Under the pieces are notes generated by a model. That model saw only the letters and a list, made by a program, of their open reading frames with translations, had not been told where the DNA came from and did no database searches. Both the position numbers and the translations under genes were made by a program. A stretch of DNA of 54,204 nucleotides from Rubrivivax sp. GTDB lineage: Bacteria > Pseudomonadota > Gammaproteobacteria > Burkholderiales > Burkholderiaceae_C. Below are positions 15,837 to 26,267 of the stretch, piece by piece. The first letter of the stretch is position 1, and each line of letters starts with the position of its first letter. The stretch covers positions 1-54,204 of the forward strand of contig JAURZK010000001.1 of the NCBI GenBank assembly GCA_030653505.1, in the 5' to 3' direction.

Positions 15837-16699
15837 CCACCACCCACCAGCGCCACCGCACTGGCCGTGTGATGGGGCCCGCGCACCGGCCGCTGGCCGA
15901 ACAGCCGCGCGTCTGCGCCGGCGGCGGTCAGGCCCAGCAGCGCAGCGCTGGCCAGCGCCTCGCCCTCGTCGGGCGGCGGCAGCAGGCCCGGCAGGCGCTG
16001 CGCCAGCATGCTCTTGCCCGTGCCCGGAGGGCCGACGAGCAGCAGGCTGTGGCCGCCGGCCGCGGCGATCTCCAGCGCCCGCTTGGCGGCGGCCTGGCCC
16101 TTGACCTCGCGCAGGCAGGGCCCAGGCGGTGTGTGCACACGCGGCAGCGGCACGGCCGCCGGCAGCGGCACGGCAGCTTCGCCCGGCAGCAAGGCCGCCA
16201 CCACCTCGGCCAGCGTCTCGGCGGCACGCACGTCCAGCCCCGGCACCTGGGCTGCGGCGCGGGCGCTCACCGACGGCAGCACGAGCGCGCGCGCGACGCC
16301 GGCCCGCCGTGCCGCCAGGGCCAGCGCCAGCGCGCCGCGCACCGGACGCAGTTCACCGGCCAGCGACAGCTCGCCGGCAAACTCGCAGGCCGCCAGCCGC
16401 GTGGCGTCGATCTGGCCGGCGGCGGCCAGGATGCCCAGCGCGATGGGCAGGTCGAAACGCCCCGACTCCTTGGGCAGGTCGGCCGGCGCCAGGTTGACGG
16501 TGATGCGCTTGTTGTGCGGAAAAGCGAAGCCGCTCTGCTGCAGTGCCGCACGCACACGTTCGCGCGACTCCTTGACTTCGGTGTCGGCGAGGCCGACCAG
16601 CGTAAAGCTGGGCAGGCCGTTGGCCAGCTGGACCTCGACGTGCACTTCGGGTGCTTCCAGACCATCCAGGGCCCGGCTCATGACCACGGCGAGTGTCAT
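15797..16699 (-). pseudogene. comM: comM (YifB, Mg-chelatase-like ATPase), 5' fragment interrupted by the transposon
   Basis: The N-terminal half of ComM is present: the Lon-protease-like domain (MTLAVVMSRALDGLEAPEV.., about 1-165) and the start of the AAA+ module with Walker A GPPGTGKS and RPVRGPHHTASAVALVGGG. Normal ComM is about 500 residues. Here native sequence stops after about 287 codons, and the reading frame runs 15 codons into the transposon end before a stop. Walker B, arginine finger and C-terminus are lost. ComM is a hexameric branch-migration helicase that lengthens recombination tracts in natural transformation, so this strain should integrate transforming DNA poorly. The ATG at 16699 is preferred to 16705, as it gives better spacing to AAAGGAG. 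Confidence 0.92.
15837..15841. repeat. presumed 5-bp target duplication CCACC
   Basis: The five bases between the transposon terminus (..CCCCCTACA) and the intact comM sequence read CCACC. Tn7-family elements make 5-bp duplications. The second copy is not in the window, so this is inferred from the position of the TGT end only. Confidence 0.5.
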
Positions 16700-16751
16700 C
16701 CCCATCTCCTTTCACGGCCATTCTGGGCAGCGCCCGACTCGCTGCCCATCC

Positions 16752-16766
16752 GCACCATGAGCGTGC
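16752..16766 (+). promoter_or_regulatory. NtrC-like binding site 1
   Basis: GCAC-N7-GTGC (GCACCATGAGCGTGC) matches the NtrC half-site arrangement. It lies 28 bases (centre to centre) from a better site and about 100 bases upstream of a sigma-54 element. Confidence 0.5.
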
Positions 16767-16778
16767 CGAGGGGGGATA

Positions 16779-16795
16779 TGCACTACCTTGGTGCA
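16779..16795 (+). promoter_or_regulatory. NtrC-like binding site 2
   Basis: TGCACTACCTTGGTGCA is a nearly perfect dyad of the NtrC consensus type TGCACCA-N3-TGGTGCA. It is about 75 bases upstream of the sigma-54 element, a normal enhancer position. Confidence 0.75.
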
Positions 16796-16867
16796 ATATT
16801 CACCACCCGTTGGAGGGATGCGCCATTCCCCTGCGCCAGAGGCGGCACTGCGGGGCGCGCTGTTGTT

Positions 16868-16883
16868 TGGCACAGAAGCTGCA
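16868..16883 (+). promoter_or_regulatory. sigma-54 (-24/-12) promoter for the porin-glnK-amtB operon
   Basis: TGGCACAGAAGCTGCA matches TGGCAC-N5-TTGCA at all but one base, with the diagnostic GG and GC dinucleotides 12 bases apart. It lies about 60 bases before the porin ATG and downstream of two NtrC-like sites, as expected for nitrogen-limitation genes. Confidence 0.75.
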
Positions 16884-16944
16884 ATGCCCTGAGCAGTCCC
16901 CTTGATCCCGACCCCCTCTCTTCCCTCTCCTGGAGCCCGCCGAC

Positions 16945-18016
<1,072 letters not shown>

Positions 18017-18045
18017 ACCCCGGCACCCGCAAACAACCCCACATC

Positions 18046-19461
18046 ATGAAAAAACTACTTGCGACTCTCGCCCTGGGCCTCGCGGTCCTGGGCTTCGCCG
18101 GCAGCGCGCTTGCGCAGGCTGCCGACGCCGCGTCGGCAGCAGCTTCGGCCGCCGAAGCGATGGCGCCCGCAGCGGCCGTGGCCGCCGCCCCGGCGGCGGC
18201 CGAACCCGCCAGCGCGCCGGCGGTGGTGGCCACCGTCAACAAGGGCGACGTGGCCTGGATGATGACCGCCACGCTGCTCGTCGTCTTCATGGCCGTGCCC
18301 GGCCTGGCCCTCTTCTACGGCGGCCTGGTGCGCAGCAAGAACATGCTGTCGGTGCTGATGCAGGTGATGGTCGTGTTCTCGATGATCGTCGTGCTCTGGG
18401 CCGTGTACGGCTACAGCCTGGCCTTCGGCGGTGAAGGCGCGATCATCGCGGGCCTGGACAAGCTCTTCCTCAAGGGCGTGACCCTGGAAACGCTGTCCGA
18501 CACCTTCTCGGCCGACGCCAAGCTGCCCGAATACGTGTTCGTCGCCTTCCAGGCCACCTTCGCGGGCATCACCTGCGCGCTGATCGTCGGCAGCTTCGCC
18601 GAACGCATCAAGTTCAGCGGCGTGCTGCTGTTCTCGGTGATCTGGTTCACCTTCTGCTACCTGCCCATCGCGCACATGGTCTGGGGTTCGGGCGGCTACC
18701 TGCTGGGCAAGGGCGCGCTGGACTTCGCCGGTGGCACGGTCGTGCACATCAACGCCGGTGTCGCCGGCCTGGTGGGCGCCTACGTGCTGGGCAAGCGCAT
18801 CGGCTACGGCAAGGAAGCCATGGCGCCGCACAGCCTGCCGCTGACCATGGTCGGTGCGGCCATGCTGTGGGTGGGCTGGTTCGGCTTCAACGCCGGCTCC
18901 AACCTGGAAGCCACCGCCGGTGCCGGCCTGGCCTTCATCAACACCCTGTTCGCCACGGCGGCCGCGGTGCTGACCTGGTGCATCGGTGAATCGCTGACCA
19001 AGGGCAAGGCCTCGATGCTGGGTGCGGCCTCGGGTGCGGTGGCCGGTCTGGTGGCCATCACGCCGGCCTGCGGCTCGGTGGGCCCGATGGGCGGCATCAT
19101 CATCGGTGCGCTGGCGGGCTTCGTCTGCCTGTGGGGTGTCAGCGGCCTGAAGAAGATGCTGGGCGCCGATGACTCGCTGGACGTGTTCGGTGTGCACGGC
19201 CTGGGCGGCATCCTGGGTGCCATCCTCACCGGCGTGTTCACCGCGCCGGGCCTGGGTGGCACCGGCAAGCCCGACTTCTCGATCGGCAGCCAGGTGCTGG
19301 TGCAGGCCGAGGGTGTGCTGATCACCATCGCCGTCTCTGCGGTGGTGGCCTTCATCGCCTACAAGATCGTCGACATGACGGTCGGGCTGCGTGTGCCGGA
19401 AGAGGAAGAGCGCGAAGGCCTGGACATCACCTCGCACGGCGAGACGGCGTACAACAAGTGA
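18046..19461 (+). CDS. amtB: ammonium transporter
   Basis: The 471-residue Amt/Rh channel has a signal peptide (about 1-23) and then an unusual Ala-rich stretch (about 24-62) before the first membrane helix. Eleven transmembrane helices follow. Conserved features are GLALFYGGLVRSKN, GTVVHINAG and DVFGVHGLGGILGAI; the last two hold the pore twin histidines. The C-terminal cytoplasmic tail (..EEEEREGLDITSHGETAYNK) is the GlnK-binding region. It imports ammonium and is gated by GlnK, encoded next to it. Expression should rise under nitrogen limitation through the promoter at 16868. A strong hairpin follows the gene. Confidence 0.95.
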   Translation: MKKLLATLALGLAVLGFAGSALAQAADAASAAASAAEAMAPAAAVAAAPAAAEPASAPAVVATVNKGDVAWMMTATLLVVFMAVPGLALFYGGLVRSKNMLSVLMQVMVVFSMIVVLWAVYGYSLAFGGEGAIIAGLDKLFLKGVTLETLSDTFSADAKLPEYVFVAFQATFAGITCALIVGSFAERIKFSGVLLFSVIWFTFCYLPIAHMVWGSGGYLLGKGALDFAGGTVVHINAGVAGLVGAYVLGKRIGYGKEAMAPHSLPLTMVGAAMLWVGWFGFNAGSNLEATAGAGLAFINTLFATAAAVLTWCIGESLTKGKASMLGAASGAVAGLVAITPACGSVGPMGGIIIGALAGFVCLWGVSGLKKMLGADDSLDVFGVHGLGGILGAILTGVFTAPGLGGTGKPDFSIGSQVLVQAEGVLITIAVSAVVAFIAYKIVDMTVGLRVPEEEEREGLDITSHGETAYNK

Positions 19462-19470
19462 TATTCGCGA

Positions 19471-19496
19471 CACCCCGGGCCTGACGGCCCGGGGTG
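19471..19496 (+). terminator. terminator hairpin after amtB
   Basis: A perfect 11-bp stem CACCCCGGGCC / GGCCCGGGGTG closes a TGAC loop. It is framed by an outer inverted repeat GATATTC (19461-19467) / GAATATC (19500-19506). There is no clear U-tract. Confidence 0.7.
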
Positions 19497-19558
19497 CGGG
19501 AATATCTCGCGCGGATCGAACCGACAGGCTGCGCCTGCGGCTCATCCGCGCGGGGTGG

Positions 19559-19580
19559 AGAGGGCGCTTCGGCGCCCTCT
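19559..19580 (+). terminator. second hairpin between amtB and gshA
   Basis: AGAGGGCGC / GCGCCCTCT forms a perfect 9-bp stem with a very stable TTCG tetraloop, followed by a short T-rich tract (GTCGCTTTGT). It lies about 85 bases before gshA and could be a second terminator or a leader hairpin of gshA. Confidence 0.6.
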
Positions 19581-19663
19581 GTCGCTTTGTGCAGGCGGCA
19601 GGGGGGTCTGCGAGAATTGCGGGTTAACACGCCGTCTTCGCTGATGGCTTTTGCGAGCACGCC

Positions 19664-20956
19664 ATGGTCCCCCACCTCACCACCGCCCTCACCGGGCCCA
19701 TCAACGAACTCGAGCAGCGCATCCTCGAGTCGATGCCGGCCATCGAACGCTGGTTCAGGCTGGAATGGATGGAGCACACGCCGCCGTTCTACACCTCGGC
19801 CGACCTGCGCAACGCCGGCTTCAAGCTGGCGCCGGTGGACACCAACCTCTTCCCCAGCACCTTCAACATCCTCACGCCCGAGATGCTGCCGCTGGCGGTG
19901 CAGGCGGCGATGGCGGCCATCGAGAAGATCTGCCCCGAGGCCAAGAACCTGCTGCTCGTGCCCGAGACGCGGCTGACGAGCAGCTTCTACCTGGAAAACC
20001 TGCAGACCCTGGTGCAGATCTTCACGCAGGCCGGGCTGAACGTGCGCCTGGGTTCGCTGGACCCGGCCGTCGACGGCCCCACCCCACTCGCTCTGCCCGA
20101 CGGCAGCGAACTGCTGCTGGAACCGCTGCTGCGCACACGCGGCCGCCTGGGGCTGAAGAACTTCGACCCCTGCACCATCCTGCTCAACAACGACCTCAGC
20201 GCCGGCGTGCCGCGCACGCTGCAGCACCTCCACGAGCAGTACCTGCTGCCGCCACTGCACGCCGGCTGGCCGATGCGGCGCAAGAGCCGGCACTTCCAGA
20301 GCTACGAGGAAGTGGCCAAGAAGTTCGCCAAGTTGCTGGGCATGGACCCCTGGCTCATCAACCCGATGCACGCGCATTGCGGCAAGGTCGACTTCGAGAC
20401 CGCCACCGGGCTGGACTGCGTGAAAGGCAACGTCGACGCCCTGCTGACCAAGGTGCGCCGCAAGTACAAGGAATACGGCATCAACGAAAAGCCGTTTGTC
20501 GTCGTCAAGGCCGACAACGCCGGCGGCCAGGGCATCCTGACCGTGCGCGACGTGAAGGAGCTCGACGATCCCGAGCGTGTGATGCGCGGTCGCGAAGGCC
20601 TGATCAGCGAGGGCAAGGTGCCCGACGAGCTCATCATCCAGGAGGGCGTGCCCACCTATGAACGCATCCACGACACCGTGGCCGAGCCGGTGGTGATGAT
20701 GATCGACCGCTACGTCGTCGGCGGCTTCTACCGCGTGCACGCCAACCGCAACGCCGACGAAAGCCTGTGCGCCCCCGGTTCACGCTACGTGCCACTGGCC
20801 TTTGCCGGCAGCAGCATGCTGCCCAAACCCGGCGGCAAGCCGGGCGCGAGCGCGCCGAACCGCTTCTACATGTACGGCGTGATCGGCCGCCTGGCGATGG
20901 TGGCGGCGTCGTACGAGATGGAAGCCACCGACCCCGACGCCGAGAACTACGAGTAG
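19664..20956 (+). CDS. gshA: glutamate-cysteine ligase, proteobacterial short type
   Basis: The 430-residue enzyme joins glutamate and cysteine using ATP in the first step of glutathione synthesis, in the cytoplasm. The sequence (MVPHLTTALTGPINELEQRILESMPAIERWFR.., ..FNILTPEMLPLAVQAAM.., ..KADNAGGQGILTVRD..) is of the beta-proteobacterial/Acidithiobacillus GshA family, distinct from the E. coli type. Length is normal. gshB, often nearby in Burkholderiales, is not in the window; kup follows instead. The ATG at 19664 is used, as the protein begins at the expected point. Confidence 0.92.
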   Translation: MVPHLTTALTGPINELEQRILESMPAIERWFRLEWMEHTPPFYTSADLRNAGFKLAPVDTNLFPSTFNILTPEMLPLAVQAAMAAIEKICPEAKNLLLVPETRLTSSFYLENLQTLVQIFTQAGLNVRLGSLDPAVDGPTPLALPDGSELLLEPLLRTRGRLGLKNFDPCTILLNNDLSAGVPRTLQHLHEQYLLPPLHAGWPMRRKSRHFQSYEEVAKKFAKLLGMDPWLINPMHAHCGKVDFETATGLDCVKGNVDALLTKVRRKYKEYGINEKPFVVVKADNAGGQGILTVRDVKELDDPERVMRGREGLISEGKVPDELIIQEGVPTYERIHDTVAEPVVMMIDRYVVGGFYRVHANRNADESLCAPGSRYVPLAFAGSSMLPKPGGKPGASAPNRFYMYGVIGRLAMVAASYEMEATDPDAENYE

Positions 20957-21046
20957 TTTGGCGCGCGGCATGCGGCGGCCCGCCCGGCGCATGCTGCACC
21001 GCAACACCGGCCGCCGCCGCACGCGCACAATGTGGGCCTGCCTGCC

Positions 21047-22930
21047 ATGAGCGCCGCCCCGCACCTCAAGACACCTGGCGCCCTGGCCGCGCTCACGCTG
21101 GCGGCCATCGGCGTCGTCTACGGTGACATCGGCACCAGCCCGCTGTATGCGCTGAAGGAAGTCTTCGCGCAGGGCCGCGTGCCGCTGACACCCGACAACG
21201 TGCTGGGCATCCTGTCGCTGGTCTTCTGGACGCTGACGGTCATCGTCTCGCTGAAGTACGTGGTGCTCATCCTGCGTGCCGACAACCACGGCGAAGGCGG
21301 GCTCATCGCGATGCTGGCGCTGGCGTCGCAGGCGGTGAAGGACAGGCCGAAGCTGCGCGAGCGGCTGCTGCTGCTGGGCATCTTCGGCACCGCGATCTTC
21401 TTCGGCGACGGCGTCATCACGCCGGCCATCAGCGTGCTCTCGGCGGTGGAGGGCCTGGAAGTCGCCGCGCCCGCGCTGCACCGCTTCATCGTGCCGGTCA
21501 CGCTGGTCGTGCTGACGCTGCTGTTCATGGCACAGCGTTTCGGTACCGCCACCGTCGGGCGCATGTTCGGGCCCGTCACGCTGCTGTGGTTCATCACGCT
21601 GGTGCTGCTGGGCGTGCCGCACATCGTGATGCACCCGCAGGTGCTGGTGGCGCTGTCTCCGCACCACGCGCTGCTGTTCATGGCCACGCAGCCGGGCACG
21701 GCCTTCGTCGCGCTGGGCGCCGTGGTGCTGTGCGTCACGGGCGCAGAGGCGCTGTACGCCGACCTCGGCCACTTCGGCAAACGGCCCGTGCGGCTGGCCT
21801 GGTTCGCCGTGGTGATGCCGGCGCTGGTGATCAACTACTTCGGCCAGGGTGCGATGCTGCTGCAGCACCCCGAGAACGTGAGGAACCCGTTCTACGAGAT
21901 GGCGCCGGCGTGGGCGCTGTTCCCGCTCATCGGGCTGGCGACGCTGGCCACCGTGATCGCGTCGCAGGCGCTGATCACGGCCGCCTTCTCGGTCACCAAG
22001 CAGGCGACGCAACTGGGCTACCTGCCCCGCCTGCGCATCCTGCACACCAGCGTGCGCGAAACCGGGCAGATCTACGTGCCCTTCGTCAACTGGGCGCTGT
22101 TCGGCTGCGTCGTGTTCGCGGTGGTGGTCTTCGGCAGCAGCGGCGCGCTGGCCTCGGCCTACGGCATCGCGGTGACGATCGACATGACCATCACGACGGT
22201 GATGACGTTCTTCGTCATCCGCTGGGCCTGGAAGATGCCGCTGGCGCTGGCCATCGGCGCCAGCGGCCTGTTCTTCATCGTCGACATCACCTTCTTCGCA
22301 GCCAACGCGGTGAAGGTGCTGGAAGGCGGCTGGTTCCCGCTGCTCATCGGTGGCGGCATGTTCACGTTGATGGTGACTTGGAAACGCGGCCGCGCGCTGC
22401 TGGGTGAACGGCTGCGCAGCGAGGCCATCGAGCTGCCGCTGTTCCTGGAGTCCATCTTCATCAGCCCGCCGCTGCGCGTGCCGGGCACGGCGGTGTTCCT
22501 CAGCGCCGAGCAGGGCAGCACGCCGTTTGCGCTGTTGCACAATCTGAAGCACAACAAGGTGCTGCACGAGCAGAACCTCTTCGTCACCGTGCAGCACCAC
22601 GAATTGCCGTGGATAGGCTTCGACCGCCGCTGCGAGATCGCGGCACTGGGCCACGCCTGCTGGCAGGTGACACTGCACTTCGGCTTCAAGAACGAGCCCG
22701 ACGTGCCGCTGGCGCTGAAGTTGCTGCAGGGCCACGGCGTGCATCTCAACGAGATGGAGACGAGCTACTTCCTCAGCCGCGACACCGTGGTGCCCACCTT
22801 CGGCGGCAGCATGCCGCTGTGGCGCGAGAGGCTCTTTGCCAACATGCACCGCAACGCCGCCGGCGCCGCCGACTTCCTGCACCTGCCGACCAACCGCATC
22901 GTCGAGTTGGGCTCGAAGATCGAGATCTGA
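21047..22930 (+). CDS. kup: KUP-type potassium uptake transporter
   Basis: The 627-residue protein opens with the diagnostic [23 protein letters not shown] and has about twelve membrane helices to residue about 445, including [26 protein letters not shown] cytoplasmic C-terminal domain of about 170 residues follows (..[19 protein letters not shown]..). It carries out proton-coupled K+ uptake at the inner membrane. The ATG at 21047 is chosen over an in-frame GTG at 21032. It is 90 bases after gshA on the same strand and convergent with the carboxypeptidase gene only 9 bases away. Confidence 0.95.
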   Translation: MSAAPHLKTPGALAALTLAAIGVVYGDIGTSPLYALKEVFAQGRVPLTPDNVLGILSLVFWTLTVIVSLKYVVLILRADNHGEGGLIAMLALASQAVKDRPKLRERLLLLGIFGTAIFFGDGVITPAISVLSAVEGLEVAAPALHRFIVPVTLVVLTLLFMAQRFGTATVGRMFGPVTLLWFITLVLLGVPHIVMHPQVLVALSPHHALLFMATQPGTAFVALGAVVLCVTGAEALYADLGHFGKRPVRLAWFAVVMPALVINYFGQGAMLLQHPENVRNPFYEMAPAWALFPLIGLATLATVIASQALITAAFSVTKQATQLGYLPRLRILHTSVRETGQIYVPFVNWALFGCVVFAVVVFGSSGALASAYGIAVTIDMTITTVMTFFVIRWAWKMPLALAIGASGLFFIVDITFFAANAVKVLEGGWFPLLIGGGMFTLMVTWKRGRALLGERLRSEAIELPLFLESIFISPPLRVPGTAVFLSAEQGSTPFALLHNLKHNKVLHEQNLFVTVQHHELPWIGFDRRCEIAALGHACWQVTLHFGFKNEPDVPLALKLLQGHGVHLNEMETSYFLSRDTVVPTFGGSMPLWRERLFANMHRNAAGAADFLHLPTNRIVELGSKIEI

Positions 22931-22939
22931 ACTGCGGCG

Positions 22940-25045
22940 CTACTGGCCCAGGGTCAGGGTGTAGCGCCCCGGGAAGGAGCCGAAGGCGCCACCGAGGTAG
23001 ACGGCCTTGACGTAGACCGTCATCGTGTCGGCGGTGGTGTTCGTGATGCCGGCCGTGCTCGCCTGGCCGGTGCCGGGTGCGCTGTAGCCCAGGCGCTGGC
23101 CGGCGGCGTCCAGCAACTCCAGGCTGGCGCGGGTGCTGGCACCGGGGCTGAGCGTGGCCGCCAGCGTGCGGCCGGGGGGCAGGCCGGCGCGGTAGACATC
23201 GCTGTCGGCGCGGCTGGCCATGCGGGTGGCGGCCTCGAAGCCGCCCTGCACCACGGCCGGCAGCGTGGCCACGGCCTGCGCGCTGGCCAGCGTGTCGTTG
23301 CTCTCGACCTCGGTCACCGCCAGCGGCTGACCACCGATGTCCAGGAACACCGCCGACACCGGGCCCCAGCTGCCACCCACGTCGCGGGCACGCAGGTAGA
23401 CCAGGTGGCGCCCTGTGGACAGGCCGAAGGTCGGCAGGGTGCCCGACAGCAACTCGGTGCTGCTGTCGAAGCTGCCGTCGGCGGCCACCAGCGGGCGTGG
23501 CACGGCGGCGGCGTCCCAGGGCGGCACGTCGACGGTGAACTCGGCCGCCGCGATGGCCTGCGTGCTTTCGACGCCGTTGCTGTTGTTGAAGCGCATGTCG
23601 GTGGCCGTGGCGCCGAGCGTCACCGCCGTGCCGGCCACCACGGCCGCGCCCCCGCCCGAGAGCACGGGCGTCAGCACGTCGGGCCCGGCCGGCGTGAGGT
23701 AGGGCGTTCGCACCACCTTCGCGGCGTAGATCAGCGCCGGCAGGTTGCGCGGCTTGACGGTGTTCTCGTAGACGCTGCAGCTCTGGAAGAAGGACGTGCC
23801 CAGTTCGAAGGTGTAGGCGGCCACACCCAGTTCGCCATAACTCGGGCCGTCGCTGGTGCCGTCGGTGGGGTACAGGCCGATGGACTGCGTGGGCTGGTAG
23901 CCGTTGAAGAAGGCGAAGCGCCGGCCCAGCGTCTGCAGCGCCGGCCCGTTCGGCGCCGGCGTGGACGTCGCGCCCCAGGGCCAGAGCACGAGTTCGCTGT
24001 AGCTGTGGATGTCGATGTGGATGCCGCTGGTGTCGGCTGGCGCGGCGTCGTTGACGCCGGGGCCGCGGCGGTCGGGCCACAGGCTGCGCACGTAGGCCTC
24101 GACGGCCTGCGTCTCGGGCTCGCTGGCGGGCGTGGGGCCGCGGAAGGTCAGGCTGCAGGCGCTGCCGCTGCTGCCCTGGCCGCCGGTGCTGTTCCACTCG
24201 AAGCTGAAGTTGCGGTTGAGGTCGACGCCGCGCGTGTTGGTGTTGGCGCAGAAGTTGTTGTCGACGTTCTTGCGCCAGCTCAGGCCCGCCTCGGCGCGCT
24301 TGCGGCCGTCGGGGTTGGCGTGGAACATCAGGTGGACCTCGTGGTGGTCGAGGATCCACGTCGCGTCGGCGTCGACGCCGTAGCCGTCGACGAGCCAGCG
24401 CGCGAAGGCCAGCGTCAGCGGTGCCGTCGTGTACTCGCGGGCGTGGATGGCGCTGTTGACGAAGAGCCTGGGTTTGTCGCCCACCGCCGGCTGCACGGCG
24501 CCGTTCGTCAGCTTCAGCACCTTGATGTCGTAGCCGCCCTGGCCCTGCGCCTTCAGCCACGAACTGCCGGCCGTGGCCCACGAGGCCAGCGTGGGCTGGG
24601 CGGCGACCAGTGTGTCGCCGGCGGCGAAGGTCTCTTCCACCGTCTCGTAGCAGCTGTAGCCGGGGATGGACAGCGGCTCGGCGGCGCCGCGCAGGCGGCG
24701 CGTGCGTTCGATCTGGAACTCGCTGAGCGCGCGGTTGCGGCGCTGGATGAATTCGGTGGCCTGTTCGAAGCGGAAGCCGAAGCGGCGCAGCTGCGCCATC
24801 TCGCGTTCGTCCAGCTGCAGGACGAGGAAGCCGCCGGCATAGTCACTCTCCAGCAGGTTGGCGTGGAAGCTGATGGCCGCCTTGCGCGCCACGTCCAGGC
24901 TGGGGAAATACGCCTTGTAGACGTTGTAGACGCTCTTTTCCTGCTCGAGCTCGTCGTAGATCGGGTCGGTGCCCGCGGCCGCCAGCACCCAGCCGCAGGG
25001 CGTCGCCAGCAGGCCGGCCAGCAGGAGGGGGAAAACACGCTTCAA
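22940..25045 (-). CDS. secreted M14 zinc carboxypeptidase with C-terminal PPC domain
   Basis: The protein is about 701 residues from a TTG start at 25045, which follows AGGAG and directly precedes a signal peptide (LKRVFPLLLAGLLATPCGWVLAAA). An N-terminal prodomain (about 25-150) is followed by the M14 catalytic domain. Zinc ligands are HARE at about 198-201 and His in HSYSE at about 347; the catalytic Glu is in YTFELG at about 414. PDGRKR gives the substrate-binding Arg. An Ig-like region and a PPC domain (about 600-701) follow. It likely removes C-terminal residues from peptides outside the cell or in the periplasm. Confidence 0.88.
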   Translation of the reverse strand: MKRVFPLLLAGLLATPCGWVLAAAGTDPIYDELEQEKSVYNVYKAYFPSLDVARKAAISFHANLLESDYAGGFLVLQLDEREMAQLRRFGFRFEQATEFIQRRNRALSEFQIERTRRLRGAAEPLSIPGYSCYETVEETFAAGDTLVAAQPTLASWATAGSSWLKAQGQGGYDIKVLKLTNGAVQPAVGDKPRLFVNSAIHAREYTTAPLTLAFARWLVDGYGVDADATWILDHHEVHLMFHANPDGRKRAEAGLSWRKNVDNNFCANTNTRGVDLNRNFSFEWNSTGGQGSSGSACSLTFRGPTPASEPETQAVEAYVRSLWPDRRGPGVNDAAPADTSGIHIDIHSYSELVLWPWGATSTPAPNGPALQTLGRRFAFFNGYQPTQSIGLYPTDGTSDGPSYGELGVAAYTFELGTSFFQSCSVYENTVKPRNLPALIYAAKVVRTPYLTPAGPDVLTPVLSGGGAAVVAGTAVTLGATATDMRFNNSNGVESTQAIAAAEFTVDVPPWDAAAVPRPLVAADGSFDSSTELLSGTLPTFGLSTGRHLVYLRARDVGGSWGPVSAVFLDIGGQPLAVTEVESNDTLASAQAVATLPAVVQGGFEAATRMASRADSDVYRAGLPPGRTLAATLSPGASTRASLELLDAAGQRLGYSAPGTGQASTAGITNTTADTMTVYVKAVYLGGAFGSFPGRYTLTLGQ

Positions 25046-25171
25046 GATGCCGCTCTCCTGCCCCGCTGTGCGACGTGCCCGGGGTGCGGCGGATGATAGG
25101 CGCGGGCACCTTGCGAACGGGCGCCGGTCCACCCGACTGCGGGGTGGCCGCAGGCGCGGCTCAGACGGGCG

Positions 25172-26227
25172 TCAAGCGGCCAGCAGCGTGCTGAACAGCG
25201 GGTCGTGCCGGCTGCGCGGCCGGTAGGGGCCGACACGTCGCGCGATCTCGGCAATGTGCGCAGGCGTGGTGCCGCAGCAGCCGCCGACGATGTTCAGGAA
25301 ACCCGCCTTGGCGAAGTCTTCCATCAAGCTGCCGGTGACGGCCGGTGTCTCGTCGAAGCCGGTCTCGCTCATCGGGTTGGGCAGGCCGGCGTTCGGGTAG
25401 CAGCTGATGTAGGTGTCGCTGGCCACCTTGCTCAGCTCCTCGATGTAGGGCCGCATCACGGCCGCTCCCAGGGCACAGTTCAGGCCGATGGCCAGCGGGC
25501 GCGCGTGGCGCACCGAATGCCAGAAGGCCGCCACCGTCTGGCCGCTGAGGATGCGCCCCGAGGCGTCGGTGACGGTGCCGCTGATGACCACCGGCAGGCG
25601 CTCGCCGCTGTCTTCCATCAGCTCGTCGAGCGCAAAGATCGCCGCCTTGGCGTTCAGCGTGTCGAAGATGGTCTCGACGAGGAAGAGGTCGCAGCCGCCT
25701 TCGAGCAGCCCCTCGGCCTGTTCGCGGTAGGCCGCGCGCAGTTCGTCGAAGCTGGTGTTGCGCGCACCCGCGTCGTTGACGTCGGGGCTGATGCTCGCGG
25801 TGCGCGGCGTCGGGCCTAAAGCGCCGGCGACGAAACGCGGCTTGTCGGGGGTGCTGTACGCGTCAGCCGCCTCACGCGCGATTCGGGCGGCGGCCACGTT
25901 CATCTCGCGTGCGATGTGCGCGAGGCCGTAGTCTTCCTGCGCCACGCTGGTGGCGCCGAAGGTGTTGGTCTCGATGAGGTCGGCGCCGGCGGCCAGGTAC
26001 TGGCCGTGGATCTCGCGGATGACGTCGGGCCGCGTGATCACGAGCAGGTCGTTGTTGCCCTTCAGGTCCTTGCCGTGGTCCTTGAAGCGTTCACTGCGGA
26101 AGTCGGCTTCGCCGAGCTTGTAGCGCTGGATCATCGTGCCCATCGCGCCGTCGATGATGGCGATGCGCTGCTGCAGGACGGTGGCCAGCGCGGCGCCGCG
26201 GGTGTAGACGGTGGGGCGGGCGTTCAT
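25172..26227 (-). CDS. metH: MetH, homocysteine-binding (N-terminal) part as a separate protein
   Basis: The 351-residue protein is the homocysteine-methyltransferase barrel of cobalamin-dependent methionine synthase. It begins [21 protein letters not shown] and has the zinc ligands Cys in GLNCALG and the Cys pair in [11 protein letters not shown]. Full-length MetH is about 1200 residues. In many Burkholderiales the enzyme is split into this part and a larger protein with folate-, cobalamin- and activation domains. The larger partner is not in the window: downstream is the carboxypeptidase. With the partner it would methylate homocysteine to methionine. Confidence 0.9.
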   Translation of the reverse strand: MNARPTVYTRGAALATVLQQRIAIIDGAMGTMIQRYKLGEADFRSERFKDHGKDLKGNNDLLVITRPDVIREIHGQYLAAGADLIETNTFGATSVAQEDYGLAHIAREMNVAAARIAREAADAYSTPDKPRFVAGALGPTPRTASISPDVNDAGARNTSFDELRAAYREQAEGLLEGGCDLFLVETIFDTLNAKAAIFALDELMEDSGERLPVVISGTVTDASGRILSGQTVAAFWHSVRHARPLAIGLNCALGAAVMRPYIEELSKVASDTYISCYPNAGLPNPMSETGFDETPAVTGSLMEDFAKAGFLNIVGGCCGTTPAHIAEIARRVGPYRPRSRHDPLFSTLLAA

Positions 26228-26267
26228 CGCGCGATTGTAGGCAGGCCGGATCGGCCGCGCACCGAAG

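Noticed and set aside
22773..24581. Long alternative frames within the carboxypeptidase and other high-G+C genes
   Set aside because: They are rich in Arg/Gly/Pro, with no motifs, and overlap well-identified genes; they are shadows.
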